14,704 nucleotides of DNA from an uncultured Cocleimonas sp. (GCA_938041705.1 CALISP010000097.1:1-14704), one strand, 5' to 3'. Positions 5,602 to 12,735 are shown, numbered from the stretch's first letter. Notes: generated by a model not told the origin, from the sequence alone. Numbers and translations: made by a program.

Positions 5602-8463
5602 ATGAAGAAAGAATTCCATCCAGGTCAACGTTGGGTTAGTAATACTGAATCTGCATTAGGTATTGGTTTTATCGAGAAGGTTGAAGGTCGTTTGCTGACG
5701 ATTATTTTTCCAGCTGTTGATGAGACTCGCGCATACGCAACTGATAATGCGCCGTTGAATAGGGTGCAATACCCTGTGGGAGAAACAATAAATACTGAGG
5801 GTAATGCAGGAAAGGTTCGTATTACTGGCCATAGTGAACATAATCATTGTATCGTTTATGAGGGTCTTAATGGTGCGGGAGAAGAAGTTAAGGTTCATGA
5901 GTTGGAACTGGATAGTTTCTCACAGTTTAGTCAGCCACAAGATCGTTTGTTTGCAGGACAAGTAGATAAACTTGCACACTTTGAACTACGTGTAGCGACA
6001 CAACGTCATTTACACAGACAGCAACAGTCTGATAGCTATGGTCTAGCAGGGCCTCGTATCCAACCCTTAGCTCATCAATTATATATTTCTCATCAAGTTG
6101 CTCGTCGTCATGCCCCTCGTGTTTTGCTGGCGGATGAAGTAGGTTTAGGTAAAACCATTGAAGCGGGATTAATTCTTCACCAACAGGTATTAACTGAGAG
6201 AGTTAAACGAGCAATAGTTATTGTGCCTGAAACTTTAGTGCATCAATGGCTGGTTGAAATGTTACGTCGTTTTAATCTCCATTTTACAATTTTAGATGAA
6301 GACCGTTGTTTTGCTATTGAAGATGAAGGCGATGAAGAAACTCATATCAATCCATTTGAAAGTGCTCAGTTAGTATTATGTAGTCTTGATTTTTTAAGCG
6401 AAAATTCTGTACGTCATCAACAAGCAGTAGCGGCAGGCTGGGATATGATGATTGTTGATGAGGCACATCATTTAAACTGGAGCGAAACGCATGTTAGCAA
6501 TGAATATGCTTGTATTGAATCTCTGTCTTTAGAGGTTCCTAGCTTATTATTATTGACGGCAACACCAGAGCAGCTTGGCGTCGAAGGGCATTTTGCGCGA
6601 CTACGTCTGCTTGATCCTGATCGTTTTTATGATCTGAAGGAATACGTAAAAGAAGAGCAGCACTATAAACCTGTTAATGACTTGGTGCAGTGGCTACAAG
6701 ATGAAAACGCTAATCCTAATGATGCCGATAAACTTACACAGTTAACTGATTATTTAGGTAAAGACTCGGTCGCCGAATATCAAAAAGATTACAACACTGT
6801 TTCTCTTATACAAAATTTACTTGATCGCCATGGTACTGGTCGAGTGCTTTACCGCAATACGCGTGATTCAGTTGGTGGATTTCCACAACGTGAGTTACAT
6901 AGTTATGGATTTGAAGTGCCTGAAATATTTGCAGCTGACGCGGGTGAGTTAGTTCATCAGTTATATCCAGAGACAGACTTTGAGGCAGAAGACTGGATTC
7001 ATGATGATCCTCGCGTTGAATGGTTAGAAGAATGGCTAGAAGAAAATCCTAAAGAGAAAGTACTGCTTATTTGTGCGCATGCTGAAACAGCACTCGCTTT
7101 AGAAGAGTATTTACGTTTGAGAACTACCATTAACGCTAGTGCTTTTCACGAAGGTTTAAATATTGTCGAGCGTGATCGTGCAGCAGCATATTTTGCAGCT
7201 AGTGCTAAAGATGGTGAAATTGGCGCTCAGATTTTACTTTGCTCAGAGATCGGTAGTGAAGGTCGTAATTTCCAGTTTTCTCACCATTTAGTATTGTTCG
7301 ACCTACCACTTAATCCTGACTTACTAGAGCAACGTATTGGTCGTCTTGATCGTATCGGTCAAACGGAAACGATTAAAATTCATGTGCCTTATTTTGAAAA
7401 TACAGCACAAGAAAAGCTTATGGACTGGTATCACAAGGGTTTAAATGCTTTCCAGCATGTTTGTCCTGTGGGTCATAGTATTTTTGAAGTATTTGAAAAC
7501 GAATTGCGACGCGAACTTGTAACTAAAGATAGTAGCGGATTCGAAGATTTAGTTTCTCGAAGCAAAACATTTGCCAATCAGACTCTTGAGCAAATGCAGC
7601 AGGGCAGGGATAGATTACTCGAGCTTAATTCTTGTAATAAAGATCATGCTGAAGAAGTTGTCGATGATGTTGTAGCATCAACGAATACTGCAGAATTAAG
7701 TGGTTATATGGATGCGGTGTTTGATGAATACGGAATTGATCAACAAGTACATGGTGTCGATAGTTTTATTTTGAAGCCAACAGATCATATGTTAACGAGT
7801 GACTTCCCTGGCTTATCGGAAGATGGAATGACTGCCACCTATCAACGTGATATTGCTTTATCAAGAGATGACATGCATTTCATTACATGGGAGCATCCGA
7901 TGGTCACAGGCGCGATGGATATGATCCGCACCAGTGAATTTGGTAACGCTAATTTTTGTGCTTTGCCATTAAAAAATAAAGGATACCCTAAAGGGACTTT
8001 GGTTCTAGAAGCTTTTTACAATGTGTTTTGTCCAGCTCCTAGTTTCTTGCAAATCCATCGTTACTTATCAGAATCAAGTGTGCGAATAACAATTGATAAT
8101 CACGGTCGTAATTTAGCGACAGCATTAAAACATGAAGTGATTAACCACCTTGCAGAAAAAGTAAATAAGCGCACTACCCAGGATTTGATACAGCATGCTC
8201 GTCCACAAATTGAAGTGTTGATTGAAAAAGCGAGTAAACAAGTTGCTCCACAACAAGATTTAATCATTGAAACTGCACAAAAGAGCTTTGCTGAAAAAGC
8301 AAAAGATGACCTTGAGCGCTTAAAAGCACTAGCAAAAGTTAACCCAAATATACGTAAAGAAGAGATCAAACAATTAGAAGAAAATAATAAAGCTGTGATT
8401 GAATACTTATCGAATGCACAGTTAAAGCTGGATGCTATTCGTGTGGCATTAGTTACTGAATAG
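5602..8463 (+). CDS. rapA: RNA polymerase-associated SWI2/SNF2 ATPase RapA
   Basis: RapA binds core RNA polymerase and recycles it after termination, using ATP-driven translocation on DNA. The 953 residues are close to the 968 of E. coli RapA. The N-terminal tandem Tudor-like domain begins FHPGQRWVSNTESALGIGFI. The Walker A is LADEVGLGKT (176-185), the DEAH box is at 286-289 (VDEAHHL), motif III is TATPEQLG (319-326), and motif VI is QRIGRLDRIGQ (577-587), preceded by the GSEGRNFQFS block. A long C-terminal region (about 640-953), including a charged coiled-coil stretch near the end, matches the RapA-specific domains. It is transcribed alone: a terminator precedes it and the convergent queF follows. 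The ATG at 5602 is chosen because the family N-terminus begins here; the Shine-Dalgarno is weak. Confidence 0.97.
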   Translation: MKKEFHPGQRWVSNTESALGIGFIEKVEGRLLTIIFPAVDETRAYATDNAPLNRVQYPVGETINTEGNAGKVRITGHSEHNHCIVYEGLNGAGEEVKVHELELDSFSQFSQPQDRLFAGQVDKLAHFELRVATQRHLHRQQQSDSYGLAGPRIQPLAHQLYISHQVARRHAPRVLLADEVGLGKTIEAGLILHQQVLTERVKRAIVIVPETLVHQWLVEMLRRFNLHFTILDEDRCFAIEDEGDEETHINPFESAQLVLCSLDFLSENSVRHQQAVAAGWDMMIVDEAHHLNWSETHVSNEYACIESLSLEVPSLLLLTATPEQLGVEGHFARLRLLDPDRFYDLKEYVKEEQHYKPVNDLVQWLQDENANPNDADKLTQLTDYLGKDSVAEYQKDYNTVSLIQNLLDRHGTGRVLYRNTRDSVGGFPQRELHSYGFEVPEIFAADAGELVHQLYPETDFEAEDWIHDDPRVEWLEEWLEENPKEKVLLICAHAETALALEEYLRLRTTINASAFHEGLNIVERDRAAAYFAASAKDGEIGAQILLCSEIGSEGRNFQFSHHLVLFDLPLNPDLLEQRIGRLDRIGQTETIKIHVPYFENTAQEKLMDWYHKGLNAFQHVCPVGHSIFEVFENELRRELVTKDSSGFEDLVSRSKTFANQTLEQMQQGRDRLLELNSCNKDHAEEVVDDVVASTNTAELSGYMDAVFDEYGIDQQVHGVDSFILKPTDHMLTSDFPGLSEDGMTATYQRDIALSRDDMHFITWEHPMVTGAMDMIRTSEFGNANFCALPLKNKGYPKGTLVLEAFYNVFCPAPSFLQIHRYLSESSVRITIDNHGRNLATALKHEVINHLAEKVNKRTTQDLIQHARPQIEVLIEKASKQVAPQQDLIIETAQKSFAEKAKDDLERLKALAKVNPNIRKEEIKQLEENNKAVIEYLSNAQLKLDAIRVALVTE

Positions 8464-8480
8464 GACTAAATGAAAGTCGG

Positions 8481-8513
8481 TGCCTCTTAGACTCCTTATG
8501 AGTCAAAGAGGCA
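8481..8513 (+). other. Hairpin downstream of rapA with a competing partner
   Basis: TGCCTCTT (8481-8488) pairs with AAGAGGCA (8506-8513). After a 2x2 mismatch, an inner ACTC/GAGT stem closes a CTTAT loop. No U-tract follows, so it is not a classical intrinsic terminator, although its place after the rapA stop suggests 3'-end formation. A second CCTCTTT at 8530-8536 can pair with the same AAAGAGG at 8505-8511, so two exclusive structures are possible. Confidence 0.5.
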
Positions 8514-8526
8514 GTGTTAATAAAAG

Positions 8527-8548
8527 ACACCTCTTTCCACCTACTTTT
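8527..8548 (+). repeat. Dispersed motif copy C (bipartite, 6-base insertion)
   Basis: ACACC (8527-8531) and CTACTTTT (8541-8548) are the two boxes of the motif, separated by nine bases instead of three. It lies 63 bases after the rapA stop on the same strand, and the next gene (queF) is convergent. The flanks (GACACC before, G after) match copy D. Confidence 0.45.
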
Positions 8549-8574
8549 GCTGAATATTCTAATATAAGCGTCTA

Positions 8575-9042
8575 TTATCCACGTCCGCGATAAGGTGGTA
8601 CGCCTTGTTCTGGTACCCAAACACCTTTTGGTATTTCTCCGTGAGCAAAAAATAAATCGATCGGAATTCCTCCGCGTGGATACCAATAACCACCAATTCG
8701 TAGCCATTTAGGATCTATCTCAGCGATAATGCGTTTGGCAATCGTAATTGTACAGTCCTCATGAAATGCACCATGATTTCTAAATGCGCCTAGGAAAAGT
8801 TTAAGCGATTTACTCTCAACTAATTTTTTATCAGGTATATAGTCAATCATCATGTGCCCAAAATCTGGTTGACCTGTCATAGGGCATAAAGAGGTGAACT
8901 CTGGTGCTGTAAAGCGTACTACGTAATTAACATCAGCTTGAGGGTTGTCAACGCTTTCTAAAATAGCTTCATCGGGTGAGTTAGGTAAGTCACTCTGAAT
9001 ACCTAATTGTTGTAAGTCTTGATAAATATTTTTTTCGCTCAT
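8575..9042 (-). CDS. queF: NADPH-dependent 7-cyano-7-deazaguanine reductase, type I QueF
   Basis: Reduces preQ0 to preQ1 in the synthesis of the tRNA nucleoside queuosine. The 155 residues make this the short, single-domain type I enzyme (Bacillus YkvM-like), not the roughly 280-residue type II enzyme of E. coli. The catalytic Cys53 (SLCPMTGQPDF) forms the thioimide with substrate and Asp60 is the proton donor. The NADPH-binding QueF motif ESKSLK is at 76-81, and His94-Glu95 (GAFHED) bind the substrate. All are present. It converges with rapA. lexA lies 234 bases upstream on the same strand, but a strong hairpin between them suggests separate transcription. The ATG at 9042 has only a weak purine-rich AGAAAGAA upstream. 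Confidence 0.95.
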   Translation of the reverse strand: MSEKNIYQDLQQLGIQSDLPNSPDEAILESVDNPQADVNYVVRFTAPEFTSLCPMTGQPDFGHMMIDYIPDKKLVESKSLKLFLGAFRNHGAFHEDCTITIAKRIIAEIDPKWLRIGGYWYPRGGIPIDLFFAHGEIPKGVWVPEQGVPPYRGRG

Positions 9043-9131
9043 TGTTCTTTCTCTTAGATGATCACATTAATTTTATCATGATCATAACTGATAAATAATT
9101 TAAGAGATTATAACGAATTTTTAAACAATGA

Positions 9132-9167
9132 CAGTAAGCCCATAAGCTAAAGTTTATGGGCTTACTG
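9132..9167 (-). terminator. Strong 14-bp hairpin, probable lexA transcript end
   Basis: CAGTAAGCCCATAA (9132-9145) and TTATGGGCTTACTG (9154-9167) are a perfect 14-bp inverted repeat around an eight-base loop. It lies downstream of lexA and 90 bases upstream of queF. Reading on the minus strand it is followed by TCATTGTTTAAAAA, which is T-containing but not a clean U-tract, so efficiency as an intrinsic terminator is uncertain. A palindromic regulatory site for queF is the alternative. Confidence 0.6.
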
Positions 9168-9226
9168 ATTTAGGTTATTTGGTATTAATATGAGTTTTAG
9201 AGAATATTGATTCTATAAAAGTGGTC

Positions 9227-9242
9227 AAAAGTAGGGGGGTGT
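9227..9242 (-). repeat. Dispersed motif copy D (ACACC-CCC-CTACTTTT)
   Basis: Read on the minus strand, this matches copies A and B with identical spacing and starts 34 bases after the lexA stop codon, in the sense direction of lexA. It continues as GACCACTTTTAT, giving the second ACTTTTAT at the same offset as in copy B. Confidence 0.6.
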
Positions 9243-9276
9243 CTCTTAAGTATCTGTGTTTAGATTTTATTTATGA

Positions 9277-9867
9277 TTAGTAGCTTCTAAAGACACCGAC
9301 CATCACTCCTTGAATTTCAACATGGTCTGCAGGATAGAACATAGATTGCAATTGAGAATTAGCCGGCCTAAGTTCAACTACACCAGTATCTTTTGGGTGA
9401 TAGTATTTCAATGTCGCTTCATATCTGTCTACTAGGGCAACGATAATATCGCCTTCTCTGGCAGAGGTTCTTTTTTGAATAACAACGTAATCGTCATCCC
9501 AAATGCCGGCCTCAATCATTGAGTCTCCAGCTATTTTTAGAACATAACGGTCTGGTCCACAGAATAATTGAGCGAGATTAATATTTTGTTGTTCAGGAAT
9601 TGCTTCAATCGGAAAGCCCGCGGCAATTTTACCCATATAAGGTAATGAGCCTTCTTCTTCTTCAAAAGGGTCAGCTAATTGATAGGCTGATTTACCATCC
9701 GCCTCTTGTAAGTAACCATTATTAATCAAGGTACGGATATGTTTGTGGATAGTACTTCGACCAATACCAATTTCTTGCCCTATTTCTTCAAGCGTAGGTA
9801 AATATCCCATCTCTTGAGCTAGATGCTGAATCGTTTTTAAGACTAATGACTGCTTTGAGGTAAGCAT
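9277..9867 (-). CDS. lexA: LexA repressor/autoprotease with a divergent DNA-binding helix
   Basis: SOS repressor that cuts itself when stimulated by RecA-ssDNA filaments. The 196 residues comprise an N-terminal winged helix-turn-helix (about 1-65) and a C-terminal S24 peptidase domain. The cleavage site Ala83-Gly84 (GKIAAGFP), nucleophile Ser116 (GDSM) and general base Lys154 (EATLKYY) are intact. The recognition-helix region reads GRSTIHKHIRTL (36-47), unlike the SPNAAEEHLKAL of E. coli LexA, so the operator may differ. No clear CTGT-N8-ACAG box is seen upstream. A sigma-70 promoter is visible (9897-9925) with a direct repeat inside its spacer. A second-type LexA paralogue is an alternative; whether another lexA exists elsewhere cannot be seen. 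Confidence 0.93.
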   Translation of the reverse strand: MLTSKQSLVLKTIQHLAQEMGYLPTLEEIGQEIGIGRSTIHKHIRTLINNGYLQEADGKSAYQLADPFEEEEGSLPYMGKIAAGFPIEAIPEQQNINLAQLFCGPDRYVLKIAGDSMIEAGIWDDDYVVIQKRTSAREGDIIVALVDRYEATLKYYHPKDTGVVELRPANSQLQSMFYPADHVEIQGVMVGVFRSY

Positions 9868-9896
9868 GGCGTTCTCTGATTGTTTACTCGATTCTA

Positions 9897-9925
9897 TTTA
9901 TATCGAACAAAAAACAAACATGCAA
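9897..9925 (-). promoter_or_regulatory. Sigma-70 promoter of lexA
   Basis: On the minus strand TTGCAT (9920-9925) is followed by exactly 17 bases and TATAAA (9897-9902), a good -35/-10 pair. The start point would be near 9890, about 23 bases before the lexA ATG. Confidence 0.7.
9905..9919 (-). promoter_or_regulatory. Candidate LexA operator (direct repeat GTTT-N7-GTTC)
   Basis: The lexA promoter spacer reads GTTTGTTTTTTGTTC on the minus strand, one base from GTTC-N7-GTTC, the alphaproteobacterial LexA box. Its position between -35 and -10 would allow autorepression. The tract is AT-rich, so a chance match is quite possible. Confidence 0.3.
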
Positions 9926-10189
9926 GGTTTATTTGTTATTCATAGATAAATACCTTAATTATGATGTGTTTATAATAGCCATAAAAATAAACAATATATG
10001 CATCAATAATAAGTATGAGTGTGTTATATGAAAACTGTAATCACTCTAATTAGTGATTAAAAATTAGACACATAGAAAGAATCAGTTCGACTTATAAAAC
10101 GTTGATATATCATCTTCAGATAGGATAAATTCTCATATTAAGTATTATTTCATCATTTTAAACTTAACAAAAGGAGAAATTTACTTTAC
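9926..10189. other. AT-rich intergenic stretch upstream of lexA and 6S RNA
   Basis: No gene of convincing size is seen on either strand. It contains a perfect 8-bp hairpin, TAATCACT (10038-10045) with AGTGATTA (10052-10059) around CTAATT. Two overlapping mini-ORFs (10 and 12 codons) cross this hairpin but lack ribosome binding sites. The right end must carry the 6S RNA promoter. Confidence 0.4.
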
Positions 10190-10195
10190 CATTAT
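10190..10195 (+). promoter_or_regulatory. Probable -10 box of the 6S RNA gene
   Basis: CATTAT lies six bases before the GGGTG that opens the predicted 6S RNA closing stem, the right distance for a -10 element. No good -35 is present at 17 bases; the best, TTAACA at 10164-10169, is 20 bases away. Confidence 0.4.
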
Positions 10196-10200
10196 TCAAC

Positions 10201-10389
10201 GGGTGTCCTCTGGGGTATTCGTGGAGTGTTCGGGTATTCCCTTGAGCCTATTTACAAACACCGGAAGTTTGACGAGGTTTTGTGAGCATGACTGCTACGG
10301 CGGTAAGCCTAATAAATTTAAGATTACTTCCACTTGAACCTAACTGGTTCAAGGTCGACGTTCACTTCACGGTACTTTGGTAGGCACCC
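10201..10389 (+). ncRNA. ssrS: 6S RNA (SsrS)
   Basis: 6S RNA mimics an open promoter and sequesters sigma-70 RNA polymerase, mainly in stationary phase. The ends pair as a closing stem: GGGTG (10201-10205) with CACCC (10385-10389), then CCT with AGG, then GGGGTA with TACTTT through G-U pairs. The 5' bubble strand TTCCCTTGAGCCTATTT parallels the E. coli CCCCTGAGCCGATATTT. The apical part has TGTGAGCATG, as in E. coli GGTGAGCATG, and AAGCCTAA. The 3' bubble carries the hairpin CTTGAACC-TAACT-GGTTCAAG (10333-10353), equivalent to E. coli CTTGAACC-AAG-GGTTCAAG. The length of about 189 is close to 184 in E. coli. A T-rich run (CTTTTATTTT) follows the 3' end. The usual 6S neighbour ygfA is not next to it here. 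Confidence 0.88.
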
Positions 10390-10450
10390 TTTTATTTTCT
10401 ACTTACTGATTCCTCAGAAATGTATTTCACATAGACTTAGATCTTATTTT

Positions 10451-11119
10451 TCAAGCACAAGCTTTGGGGATTTTTTGCGCGCTACTTTTTTCATCTATCT
10501 CTTTTGCCCAGCGCATCACTGGTACATTTTTACCAAAGGGTTCGTCATAATTTATCCAGTAAACTTCTTTACGTTTTTTCTGAGTCGTATAGCGCGCATC
10601 GTAACCAAGAAATCTTACATACTCTGAATGTCGTCGTGCTTGATCTAGATCATTAAATGACCCTAAAGCAATAGCATTTTTGTAAGGACCACTTTCAACA
10701 AGTTTATATTCTTTTATTTCATGTTTACTAATTTCAGTAATAACCTTTAGAGCTTCCTGACGTGATTTAAACGGCTGAAGATAAACCAAAAAGTTCAGCG
10801 TTTGCATTGTTTGTTGATTGGTAATATCCGTCCACAAACCAAATCCATTAATTTTATTAGCAATAATTTGTGCAGATTTTTCGCTATCAAAAGGACCGAA
10901 TGCATAACAACTACTCGGTGTGCCTGATGTTCCACGTTGATAAGACTTGTTAGAGTATTTGGGTAGTACAGTTAACCCTGGTACTCCTTCTTCATACTTT
11001 GGGGGTGCAGTGTACCCAGCAGAGCCAGCCACTAATACCCAAACAAAATAGAATACGTTAAGTGCGAGTAATCCGATGATGGCGTTTTTAATCATTTTTT
11101 GATGTGACTTCCATTTCAT
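10451..11119 (-). CDS. Membrane-anchored SPOR-domain protein
   Basis: Last gene of the birA-coaX operon; it overlaps the 3' end of coaX. From the first ATG it has 222 residues: a basic N-terminus, one membrane helix (about 10-32), a linker (33-66), and two related alpha/beta stretches beginning CYAFGPFDSEKSAQ (71-84) and YKNAIALGSFNDLDQARRH (146-164). The second has the aromatic/Gly-Ser-Phe and 'FLGYDA' pattern of SPOR domains, which bind denuded septal peptidoglycan in the periplasm. Topology is therefore N-in with the SPOR domain outside. A role in cell-envelope division sites is inferred from the domain only. The start is uncertain: Met9 (ATG at 11093-11095) would overlap coaX by just 8 bases and still keeps the membrane helix. 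Confidence 0.8.
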   Translation of the reverse strand: MKWKSHQKMIKNAIIGLLALNVFYFVWVLVAGSAGYTAPPKYEEGVPGLTVLPKYSNKSYQRGTSGTPSSCYAFGPFDSEKSAQIIANKINGFGLWTDITNQQTMQTLNFLVYLQPFKSRQEALKVITEISKHEIKEYKLVESGPYKNAIALGSFNDLDQARRHSEYVRFLGYDARYTTQKKRKEVYWINYDEPFGKNVPVMRWAKEIDEKSSAQKIPKACA

Positions 11120-11918
11120 TGACTTGAATCTTTTTCAAACCAAGCATGATTAGGTTTTCATGATAGTCATAGTCGTTTTCTAAATAGGGTAAAAGGATTT
11201 TTGCACCACCACCACAAAGTAGTCTTTTTACTTCTACTTTATTGTTACCAGAACCTTGTAATGAGCTGGTTTCTAATTGTCGCTGCATTTTATTACAAAT
11301 ACCATCAATAGCGCTAGCAAGGCTCAATAAACAACCACTTGCAATCGCTTGTGTAGTATTGATCGCTAATCCATTAGGCTCAAATTGTTGTTCAGATAAA
11401 TCTAATTTTGGTAAAAGCTCAGTATTATTGGATAAGCTATTTAAGCTTAATTCTAAACCAGGAAATATAACGCCACCTAAATGTTGGCCTCTGGCATCTA
11501 CCGCATCAATTGTTGTAGCTGTGCCAGAGTCAATCACAATACAGGCTTGCTGATCATCGATTAACTCGAATCCGCCAATCATTGCCACCAAACGATCACT
11601 TCCTAATTTTTCTGGCTCATCATAGCCATTTTGTATTGTAGCTAACTTCGCCTGAGAATCAGCATTTATTATGCTCATGCCAGCGTCTTCAGCTATCTTT
11701 CTTGCGCCTGCTAAAAAGACATCACCAAGCACTGAAACCAAAACAACGGAATTACAAGTACCTGTCTGGCTATCGATTAAATCTTTATAAACTTCTAAAG
11801 CTGATGCATCTTTATGATGCAAACTTTGTTGCTCCGTTAGATTATCGCTATCGAATAAGCACCACTTTAGATAGGTGTTTCCACAATCGATTAATAATGT
11901 ATTGGTTTTTGTGCTCAT
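11088..11918 (-). CDS. coaX: Type III pantothenate kinase
   Basis: Phosphorylates pantothenate in the first committed step of coenzyme A synthesis. Type III enzymes belong to the ASKHA fold and are not feedback-inhibited by CoA. The phosphate-binding DCGNTYLKW is at 11-19. GSDR at 106-109 carries the catalytic Asp region, VIDSGTATTIDAV is at 128-140, and HLGGVIFPG at 147-155 contributes to the pantothenate pocket. LCGGGAKILLPYL in the C-terminal part completes the set. The 276 residues are slightly above the usual 240-260. It starts four bases after the birA stop, so the two are surely co-transcribed, and it overlaps the SPOR gene. This birA-coaX-SPOR order recurs in Gammaproteobacteria. Confidence 0.95.
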   Translation of the reverse strand: MSTKTNTLLIDCGNTYLKWCLFDSDNLTEQQSLHHKDASALEVYKDLIDSQTGTCNSVVLVSVLGDVFLAGARKIAEDAGMSIINADSQAKLATIQNGYDEPEKLGSDRLVAMIGGFELIDDQQACIVIDSGTATTIDAVDARGQHLGGVIFPGLELSLNSLSNNTELLPKLDLSEQQFEPNGLAINTTQAIASGCLLSLASAIDGICNKMQRQLETSSLQGSGNNKVEVKRLLCGGGAKILLPYLENDYDYHENLIMLGLKKIQVNEMEVTSKND

Positions 11919-11922
11919 GGTT

Positions 11923-12735
11923 TTAAGTGTGCTTAGGCTTTTTCAATTTAATATCGGCAGCAGAGAAGTATTCAATACCTGATTCTAGCAAAATACCGAT
12001 ACGACCGTGCTTATCAATACCATCTACTGTACCTGATATTTCTTTATTTTGATGTTGAAAGCTGACGTCTTGTCCATGCAGAATATCCCATCGGTTCCAG
12101 CTTTGCCTAAATGCTTGAAAGGGTAATTGAACGAACATTTCAGTGTGAGTTAACAAACGTTGAATTAAATTAATCATTATCGTCTCGCGATCAAAGTTTT
12201 TACCTTTGAGAGCGTCTTCTAAACTAACAGCAGCTTGGGTTATCTCATTTCGACTTTCTTCAGGAAGGCTAACATTTAGTCCAATGCCAATAACAAACTT
12301 CTGATAATTGTCAGCAGTTTGAATCAGTATTCCCCCCAGTTTTTTACCATTCCAAAATATATCGTTTGGCCATTTTATTCCATGACCAGAAAGCCCAATC
12401 TCTTGTAAGGCTTCAGCAATAGCAATACCAGCGATCAAACCTAATAATGACTGATGTTCTATCGTGTTATCAAAGTAACAACAATAAGAAAGGTAAATAT
12501 TGCCGCTATTAGGAGAAACCCATTGATTATCTCGTCTGCCACGTCCTGCTGTTTGCGTTTCACTTAAACAAAAATCACCGTCTTTGCCATTTTCAATTAA
12601 CCACGCATTGGTAGAATCAATCGAATCGAAACAACTAATTTTGCTATTGTAAGTAGTGTTTAAATGGTTCTTAGAAAACGTGTGAATTGCATCGTGAATG
12701 CGTTGCGCGTTTAACGCATCAAAGTTAGCTGTCAT
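11923..12735 (-). CDS. birA: Biotin-[acetyl-CoA-carboxylase] ligase without the repressor domain
   Basis: Activates biotin with ATP and attaches it to the biotin carrier of acetyl-CoA carboxylase. The 270 residues contain DSIDSTN (37-43), the biotinyl-AMP loop AGRGRRDN (63-70), KWPND (121-125) and KLGGIL (132-137), followed by a C-terminal SH3-like domain (about 220-265). E. coli BirA (321 residues) has an N-terminal winged helix-turn-helix that represses the bio operon. Here the protein begins at the stretch equivalent to the end of that domain (LNAQRIHDAI). An in-frame TAA two codons upstream of the ATG excludes a longer form, so it should be a pure ligase. First gene of the birA-coaX-SPOR operon. 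Confidence 0.95.
   Translation of the reverse strand: MTANFDALNAQRIHDAIHTFSKNHLNTTYNSKISCFDSIDSTNAWLIENGKDGDFCLSETQTAGRGRRDNQWVSPNSGNIYLSYCCYFDNTIEHQSLLGLIAGIAIAEALQEIGLSGHGIKWPNDIFWNGKKLGGILIQTADNYQKFVIGIGLNVSLPEESRNEITQAAVSLEDALKGKNFDRETIMINLIQRLLTHTEMFVQLPFQAFRQSWNRWDILHGQDVSFQHQNKEISGTVDGIDKHGRIGILLESGIEYFSAADIKLKKPKHT

Noticed and set aside
8453..8707. 84-codon minus-strand frame rich in Arg/Ser/Thr
   Set aside because: It lies in another frame of queF and the rapA tail; queF's catalytic motifs show which frame is real.
10028..10060. Ten-codon leader-peptide-like frame MKTVITLISD across a hairpin
   Set aside because: There is no ribosome binding site, no run of a single amino-acid codon, no following U-tract and no biosynthetic gene downstream on that strand, so attenuation is unsupported.
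10170..10176. AAAGGAG, a strong Shine-Dalgarno-like sequence
   Set aside because: No start codon follows within range; the 6S RNA gene begins instead.
10334..10627. 97-codon plus-strand frame
   Set aside because: It starts inside 6S RNA and then runs antisense through the SPOR gene; its composition is unlike a protein and no ribosome site precedes it.
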